From DASWIG01 sp965371445 (GTDB taxonomy: Bacteria; Acidobacteriota; Thermoanaerobaculia; Multivoradales; J023): a stretch of 64,000 nt of DNA. Every line of letters begins with the position of its first letter. Within the stretch, counting starts at the first letter, position 1. Location: positions 1 to 64,000 of the forward strand of contig CBDUYN010000021.1 of the NCBI GenBank assembly GCA_965371445.1, written 5' to 3'. The position numbers and the translations under genes were made by a program. Below the pieces are notes generated by a model. That model was not told the origin of the DNA. It worked only from the letters and a program-made list of their open reading frames with translations, and searched no databases. Positions 54,301 to 63,300 of the stretch are shown here, piece by piece.

Positions 54301-57300
54301 CTCGGCGCCGCTTCGACTGCGGGGATCCCGATCACCCTGCGCCTCGGCAACGGCGGCCCGGCCGGCGCCGGGCGGGTGTCGGTGGCCTTCTACGTCGGCT
54401 CGCCCGGTGCGGGCGAGCCGGTCCTCGAGGTGGTGACCGACCGGGGGCTTCCCGCCGGACGCTGGCACGACTTCACGACGACCTGGCAGCTGCCGACCGA
54501 CGGCGCGACCCTCGTCACCGCGGTGATCGACTCCCTGGGCGAGGTGAGCGAATGCGACGAGGCCGACAACACGGTCGAATTCCTGATCTCCGAGGTGCTC
54601 TTGCCCGACCTCGTGGCGGTCGACCTCGCCGCGCCGACGACGGCGCAGTCCGGCCAGCTTGTGCCGCTGACGTTGAGCGTGCGCAACGACGGCTACGCGG
54701 TCGCGCCGGCGGCGACGGTCGAGGTCACCACGGATCCGGCGGCGCCCTTCCCGACCCAGCTCGTCCTGCCCGAGGTGTCTCCCGGCGTGACGGTCGACGT
54801 GACGGTGCCGTGGGAGAGCCGGGGCCTTGCGGCCGGCTCCTACGCGCTCACCGTCCGCATCGACCCGACGGGCCTCGTCCAGGAGACGAGCTCCTCGAAC
54901 AACACGGCCACGGCCGCGCTCGTGCTTTTGGCCCCCGGCGCTCCGGATCTCGCGGCCGAAAGCCTCGCGGTCGGCGGCTCGACGGTGCCGGAGGGTACTG
55001 ACGTCGCCTTGACGGCCCACGTGGTCAACCGCGGCGCGGCGCTCGCCGGCGGCTTCGTGGCCGCTTTCCGGGTCCACGGCGCCGAGGTCGGGCGAATCGA
55101 CCACCTGGCCGGCCTGGCGGCGGGCGAGGCGGTCGACGTGATCTACCTGCTCGAGACCCTCGGACGTCCGGGCTTCCTGGCGCTCGACGTCGTCCTCGAT
55201 CCCGACGGTGCGGTCGCCGAGCTTGACGAGTCGAACAACGTGGCGGCGAACGAGCTTTCCGTGACCGGCTCGCCGCTCCGGCTCGCGGCGTTGACTGACC
55301 GCGTGGCCTATGCGCCCGCGTCCGACGTCGCGGTGGAGCTCGTGGCCGGTAATTCGACGGCGGTGCCGGCCGGGCTACGGCTTCTGGCCCAGGTCCTCGA
55401 CCCCTACGGCGCACCGCTCGTGGTCCTCACCGACCAGGCGGTGACGCTCGTGCCGGGCGAGACGGCCTTCGGCTTTACGTGGAATACGGGCCTTCTGGCG
55501 GCGGGTCCCTACGCGGTCCTCGCCGAGCTCTACGAGGGCGAGGTGGCGCGGGCGCGTGGCGTCGCCGGCTTCAGCATCCAGGCCGACGTGCGCGTCGAGG
55601 CGACGCTCTTCGCCGACCGCGCCGCCTACGGCCCGGAGGAGACCGTGAGCCTGGCGGGCGCGGTGTCGAACGTCGGGCTCAACACGCCTCTGAGCGGTCT
55701 GGTAACCGAGGAGACGATCGTCGACGCGCAGTTCGTCCCGGTCTTCTCGCAGCCGGGGACCTTGCCGCCGCTCGCCCCGGGCGAGACGGCGCCGCTCGCC
55801 GCGACCTGGCCGGTTGCCAACGCCGCCCCCGGCTCCTACACGGCGAACGTCGCGGTGCGCGACGCCAACGGCAAGCTGGTCGCGTTCTCCTCGGCGGCGT
55901 TCACCGTCGAGTCGAGCGCCGAGACCGGAGCCGGCCTCGACGGCGAGCTCACGGTGACGCCTTCGCTGCTCGGGGCCGGCGCGCCGCTCGTGGCGTCGTG
56001 GAGCGTCGAGCACACGGGCAACGCCGGTTTCGCCGGCCTCGTCGTCCGCGTCGACCTGGTCGACCTGGCGAGTGAGGCGGTGATCGACTTCGCCGACACG
56101 ACCTTCGACCTGCCGCGTGGCACGGCCCGCGAGGGTGGCTCGGTCTTCGACTCGCTGGAGCTGCCGCCGGCCGGCTACCTGGCGGTCCTGAAGGCCCTGG
56201 TCCCGGCGGGCGAGGTGACGCTTTCGAGCCGGCCGTTCACCGTCGGGCGCGGCGTCTCGGTCGGCGACGCGATGGTGGTCGAGGGCGACTCGGGGAGCCG
56301 CCTGGCCCGCTTCCCGGTGACGCTGTCCCCTTGGGGGGACCAAGGGGGGGAGACGCAGTCCTCGGCCGCGGAGGAGGCCGTGACGGTGCCCTACGCGACG
56401 CGGGACTCGAGCGCGTTGGCCGGCCTCGACTTCACGCAGACCGAGGGCGAGCTCGTCTTCGCGGCGGGCGAGACGGCGAAGGAAGTGGTCGTGCCGATCC
56501 TCGGCGACACCGAGCTCGAGGTCGACGAGGTCTTCCTCGTCGTCCTGGGCACGCCCGAGGGCGCCCTGCCGGGCGATCCTTACGGCGTCGGCACGATCGT
56601 CGACGAGGAGGGCTGCGCGAGCCCCAACCTGCTGTCCAACCCCGGCGCCGAGGACGACGGTCCCGGCCTCGAGCCCCCCGGCTGGACGGCGGCCGGCCAG
56701 GTCTACCGTGGCTTCGGCGACCCCGAGCCGCTCACCGGCACGGCCTACTTCGTCCTCGCCGCGAGCTCCGTCCTCACCCAGGACGTGGCGATTACGGCCT
56801 TCGCCGACTCGGTCGACGCCGGGGCCCAGTCCTTCGCCTTCGACGCTTTCGTGCGCGCCGCCGGCGCGCCGGCGCCGGGCGAGGAGATCGGGCGCCTTGC
56901 CGTCGAGATGCTCGACGGCGCGGGCCTCGTCCTCGACGCCTTCCAGGCGGTGGGGACGGCCGACGTCGCCGGTTGGCAGATGCTCGGCGAGGTGCGTGGC
57001 GTCCCGGCGGGGACGCGGACGCTGCGCGTCACGATCGGCAACGACAGCCTGTCGGGCGCGGCGGTGGCCTTCGACCTGCTGGCCGTCCGCTCGCTCGCCC
57101 AACGGACGCTGCGCGCCGGCGACGTGGTCGTCGACGAAGGCAACGGCGCCGGTGCGGCCCACCTGAGCTTCACCCTGGCCTGCCCCGGCTCGGGCGACGT
57201 CACCGTGGGCTACGCGACCGTTCCGGGCACGGCGGAGGACGGCACCGACTTCCTCGGCCGAAGCGGCACGCTCACCTTCCCGGCCGGCGCGCTCGAGGCG

Positions 57301-60300
57301 ACGCTTTCGATCGACGTCGTGGGCGACGTAACCGACGAGGACGACGAGAGCTTCGGCGTCGTCCTGAGCGCGCCCGCAAATGCCGTCGTCCTCGACGCCT
57401 TGGGCACGATCACGATCCGCGACGACGACGGCGAGGTCGAGATCTCGGCCGGTGACGTCACGGTCCTCGAGGGCGACTCGGGTACCGGGGCGCCGGACCG
57501 GGCCGAGGCGGTTTTTGAGGTGACGCTCTCGGCGCCCTCGGGCCGTAGCGTCGAGGTCGGCTACACGAGCGTCGGGGCGAGCGCGGCGAGCGGCGTCGAC
57601 TACCAGGCAGTGAGCGGGACCTTGACCTTCGCGCCGGGCGAGACCCTGCGCACGGTGACGGTCGCGGTCGTGGGCGACCAGCTCGGCGAGGACGACGAGA
57701 GCTTCTTGTTGCGACTCTCGAACCCGGTGCGCGCCACCCTGGCCGACGCCGAGGGCGCGGCGACGATCCGCGACGACGACCTGGTGGAGATCTCGATCGG
57801 CGACGTCACCGAGCTCGAGGGCGACGCCGGCGGCACGCGGTGGCTCTTCCCGGTCGAGCTGTCGCTGCCGAGCGACCGCGACGTCGAGGTCGGCTACGGC
57901 ACGCTCGACGTCACGGCGACGGCCGGCGTCGACTACGAGGCGGTCTCGGGCACGCTCGTCGTGCCGGCCGGATCGACCTCGGCGAAAGTCGCGGTCACGG
58001 TCTACGGCGACGCCGAGGAGGAGGAGCACGAAAGGTTCCTGGTGCTGCTGTCGGGCGCGGTCAACGCCACCCTGGCACGGCCCGAGGGCACCGGGACGAT
58101 CTTCGACGACGACGGGGTGCTGATCTCGGCCACCGACGCCGCGGTGCGCGAGAACGCGGGCGAGGCGGAGGTGACCGTCGTCTTGAGCCGTCCGAGCTCC
58201 GAGGAGGTGCGGGTCGACTACGCGACCGCCGACGTCACGGCAGTGGCGGGCGAGGACTACCTGGCCGCAGCCGGCACCCTCGTCTTCCCGCCGGGGACGA
58301 CCGCGCGGGTGATCCACGTACCGGTGATCGCCGACACGCTCGGCGAGCGCGACGAGCGATTCACCGTGACGCTTTCCGGCGCCGTGGGCGGCGAGATCCT
58401 CGACGCGGCCGCCGACGTCCTGATCGCCGACGACGACCGGTGGTACATCACTATCCTTTCCAACAGCAACTCGTCCTACGCACCGGAGCCGGTGGAGCAA
58501 TGTCTGGTCCTGACCGACGGCGAGCGTGACTGGAGGAGGATCTGGGCCTGGAACAAGCAGCAGGTCGATCTCAGCCGGAGCTTCGACAAGCGTTTCCGCT
58601 TCTATCTCGGCGATCCGTCGACGGCACGCGGCGGCCTCGTCTTCATGCTGCAAAACAAGGGAGCCTTTGCGAAGGGGAACAGTACCCTCGGACAGCCCGT
58701 CAAACCCGGGGTGGGGGTCGAAATGTGGACCCGGGGCGCCCTCTTCGCTCCGCACCCGGCCGAGGACCACATCGCCGTGCTCGACAACGGCATCTGGCAT
58801 GCCGGAGGGGTGGATTTCATGCCGGGGAGCCCGACGTCGACCTCCTTCTTGCCCGGCGGCGCCACGGCAAAAGACGGTCAGGAGCACGAGCTACGGGTGA
58901 TCTGGAACCACCTGAGCCGCACGCTCGACGTCCATTTCGACGACCACGAGCAGCTCTTCTACGAACGCGACCTGGTCAACGGAATCTTCAGCGGTGTCGA
59001 GGAGGTCTTCTACGGTTTCTCCGCCGAGGACGTCGGTTCCAGCTTGCAATACATCTGCGAGGTCGATTTCTGCGACGGCGCCGAAGGTCCCAAGATCTCG
59101 ATCGGCGACGTGCGGGCCTTCGAAGGCGACAGCGGTATGACCGAGGCGTCTTTTCCGGTGACTTTGTCGTGTCCGAGCGATCAAGAGGTTTCGCTCGTTT
59201 GGGAAGCCAAGGACGGCACCGCGGTGGCGGGGAGCGACTACCTGCCTGCCTCGGGGGTGATCACCTTCGCGCCGGGAGAGACCAGCCATCATGCCGTGGT
59301 CGAGATCGTGAACGACACGATCGGCGAGACGCACGAAGCGTTCACGGTCGAGCTTTCCTCGCCGCAGGGCGCTGCGCTGCGCGACGCGGTCGGCGACGGC
59401 CTGATCGTCTCCGACGACGCCTTGTTCGTCGCCGAGGGCGGCTCGATCGTCGAGGGCGACCCCCCCATGCCGCAGTTCTCGCACCTCGGCCCCAACCTCT
59501 TCCGGGTCTCCCTGCCGGGTCCGGTGACCCGTACCGCGAGCGTCAAGTACCGCCTGGTGAGCGGCAGCGCCATCGTCGGCCAGGACGTCAAGAGCCGCAC
59601 CGGAACCTTGACGTTCAAGCCGGGCGACGTCGTCCAGCCCCTGCCGGTGCTCCATCTCGCCGACACGTTCCAGGAGGGCGACGAGAGCTTCTTCATCGAG
59701 CTCTACGACACGTCGAACGGCTCCGTCCAGTCGGAGCGCTTCGAGGTCGTGATCGAGGACGACGACTACGACTGCCCGGCGAGCGCCAACCTGGTCACAA
59801 ACGGTGGCGGTAACGTTGGGGGCAACGACGAGATCTTCGGCTGGACACCGATAGGTCTCTGGTCCTATTGGAGCACAGGTATCGACGGGACTCGTTCCCT
59901 CGGCGCGCTGGGCGGTGCCTATCGCGAGCTCTACCAGGACGTTGACGTCTCGGGCTTTGCCGAGCGCATCGACCTGGGCCTGCAACAGTTCCGCTTCGAG
60001 GGTTATCTACGGCGCCACGGTACCTCCGGTCAGCCGGAGATTCTCGTCGAGCTCCGCGACGCCACCGGCCAGACGGTCCTCGAGAGCGCGTCGTATTTCC
60101 TCGACGTCCAACCCGACTCCTCCTGGCGGTCCTCACCGCGTTTCGCCAAGGTCTTCGACGCTCCTGCGGGGACGCGAACGGTTCGCATCCGGTTGATTTC
60201 CCACGCCAACGGGACCTTCTACTCCAATTCAACGTTCGACGTGATCTCGCTCCAATCCCTCGAGGTTCCGGTGCTCACGGTCCGGGACGTCGTGGTGGAG

Positions 60301-63300
60301 GAGGGCGACACCGGGACGGTGGGTGCCACGTTCAGCGTCGACCTGGTCTGTCCTCATTACCTGCCGGTCAGCGTCGACTACTTCACGGCCGACGGCACCG
60401 CGACCGCGCCGGCGGACTACGCGGCGACGAGCGGCAGCCTCGTCTTCCTACCGGGAGAGACCCACAAGAGCGTCACGGTCGCCGTCGTCGGCGACACCTT
60501 GGAGGAGGAGGCGGAGACCTTCGAATTGCGGCTCGGGGCCTCGACCGAGGCGGCCGTGGCCGACGCCGCTGGCGTCGCCACGATCACCGGAAGCGAGCTT
60601 CGGGTCAAGGTCCTTCCCGCCACCTCGGTGGCCGAAGGCGACACCGGGACGACGTCGATCCTCTTCCGAATCGAGCTGAGCCGGCCGACCAACGTCGAGG
60701 TCCGCGTGGGCTACGCGACGGAAGGCGGCACGGCGAGCGCCGGCGAGGACTTCCTGGAGAGTACGGGAACGCTCCGATTCCTCCCCGGCGAGAGGTTGAA
60801 GCAGGTTGCCGTCCCGGTGGTGGGCGACACGCTCCAGGAGAGTGACGAGTGCTTCGACTTCTTCCTGACCTCGACGACCAGCGGGACGCTCTTTCGGGAA
60901 AGGCAGAGCGCCTGCATCCTCAACGACGACATCTCGGTCTCGATCGCCGACACGAGCGCGGTCGAGGGTGGCCCGGAAAGCCCCGGCAAGCTGGTCTTCA
61001 CCGTCACCCTGTCGCTCCCGAGCTCGAAGACGGTCACCGTCGACTATGCGACGTCCGACGGCACGGCGATCGCCGGCCAGGACTACGAGGCGACTTCCGG
61101 CACGCTCAGCTTCGCGTCCGGCAAGACCGGGGCGACGATCGAGGTGCCGATCCTGGGCGACCTCGTCCCGGAGGCGACCGAATCGCTCTTCGTCGAGATC
61201 ACAAATCCCACCCACGTCCATCTCGGCCGCAGCGAGGCCATCGGCTTCGCCGTCGACGACGACGACTGCCCGAGCACGAACCTCCTGCTCAACGGCGGCG
61301 GCGAGGAGGCCCTCGCCGGCGGCGAGGTCCCCGGCTGGACCGAGGTCCTCGGCACCGCCTGGACCGCCAAGCCTCCCAAGTTCCTGACCCAGCCGGTGGA
61401 CGGCGAGAACGTCCTCAAGGCCACCGGGACGGGCGATCAGGAGCTGGCCCAGGACGTCGATGTCTCGCGCCTCGCCTGGCGCCTCGACGCCGGCGTGCAG
61501 CGCTTCCTCTTCGCAGGATTCGTCCGGGCCGAGAACGTCACCTCCGACCTCGCCCGCGTCGTCGTCGAGTACCTCGGCGCCGGCGGCGAGCTCCTGGCGG
61601 CTTTCGACTCGGGCGACCTTGCCGGGAGCCATACCGCCTGGCAGCCGGTGAGCGACCTGCTCGTCGCGCCACGCGAGACGCGGACCGTCCGTGTGCGGCT
61701 CGTGACCCGCGACGACGACTTCGCCTTCGACGCCCTGGCGCTGCGCGCCCTGGGCGTGCCCACCGTTTTCGTACCCGACGTCAAGGTACCGGAAGGGGAC
61801 GCCGGTACCAAGGAATTCGACGTCGAGGTGATCCTTGCCTGCCCGGCCGACGAAGAGGTCGTGGTGGGATTTGTGACCGCCGACGGCACGGCGCTCGCCG
61901 GCTCCGACTACGTGTCGGCCACGGGCCAGGTCGTCTTCGCTCCGGGGGAGACGGTGAAGCGATTCCCGGTGACGGTCATGAACGACCTCGGCTACGAGCC
62001 CAAGGAAAGCTTCTACGTCGACCTCACGAGCTCCGCCCACGCGCCGCTGGCCCACACCCGGGCCGAGGTCGAGGTCGTCGACGACGACACCCAGCGGCTC
62101 CTCTACGTCGACGACGTCGTGGTCGCCGAGCCTGACGCCGGGGAGATTACGGAAGGCTACGCGGTCCTGCGGCTCTCGCCGCCCAACGGGCAGTGGGCGA
62201 GCGTCGACTTCGTCAGCCAGAACGCCACGGCATCGAGCGGTGACGATTTCGTCGTCAACGCGGCGACGGTGACCTTCGCACCGGAGGAGAGCGTCAAGGT
62301 CGTGACCTTTACGATCGTCGGCGACAACCTCGTGGAAGGCGACGAGTCGTTCTGGCTACGCATCCCGTTCTCGGTCTCGCAGAACGTCGTCTCGACTTCC
62401 CCCTTCGTCGCCGTGACGATCCTCGACAACGACGACGACGGGACGTGCCTGGGGCCGAACCTGCTCACCAACGGCGACGCCGAAGTCTGGAACGCCGACG
62501 ACACGCCCGCCGGCTGGGTACCGGTCGAGGGCTCTTGGCGGCGGAGCGCCGGAAGCGGTGTGATCGACCAGAACGTCGCGTCGTTCGCGTCGCTTGAGGT
62601 TCCGGTGGCCGAGCTGGCCCAGGACGTCGACGTGAGCCTCTTTGCCGACGCGGTGGCGGCCGGCCTTTCGCTTCGCCTCCGGTACGAGACCCGCGTCGCG
62701 TACTCGCCGTGGGAGGAGGACGACCATCCTCGCGTCGTCCTCGAATTTCGCGACGCGAGCAACACGGTCGTCCTCGCCAGCCACGACAGTGAGGCCGTCA
62801 CGTTGCCGAACGGCCTCTGGAACATCTTTACCGAGGAGCTGATCGTGCCGCCGGGCACCGGGTGGCTGCGCCTGCGCCTGCGGGCGGAACGCGTGCGGGG
62901 CGAGACGACCGACGTCTACTTCGACAACGTCTCGCTTCGGCCCCTTGCCGTGCCGGCGGCGAGCGTCGAAGACGTCTACGTGACCGAGGGCGATCCGGCC
63001 GGCGAGGCGCTCTTCCAGGTGCGGCTCTCCTGCCGCGCCGCGGTGAACGTCGAGATCCCCTATACGACGCGCGACGGCGAGGCCCTGGCCGGCGCCGACT
63101 ACCAGCCGGTCACCGGGACGTTCGTCTTCGCGCCTGGCGAGGTCTTAAAGAGCGTGGCGGTGCCGATTCTCGACGACACGGAGATCGACCCGGAGGAGAG
63201 CTTCAGGCTGGAGCTCGATCCCGGCTCGATCCCTTCGGGAGCCGCGGCGCTGGCGAGGCGCGAGGCCATGGCCTTCCTGAGCGACGACGACAACATCGTC

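Noticed and set aside
51367..55104. Very long minus-strand frame (over 1,200 codons) opposite the giant protein; similar long frames at 55375-58887 and 60448-62055
   Set aside because: Antisense shadows of high-GC coding sequence: compositionally biased (Arg, Gly, Val, Asp), no recognisable domain, and the plus frame has clear FG-GAP and Calx-beta motifs.
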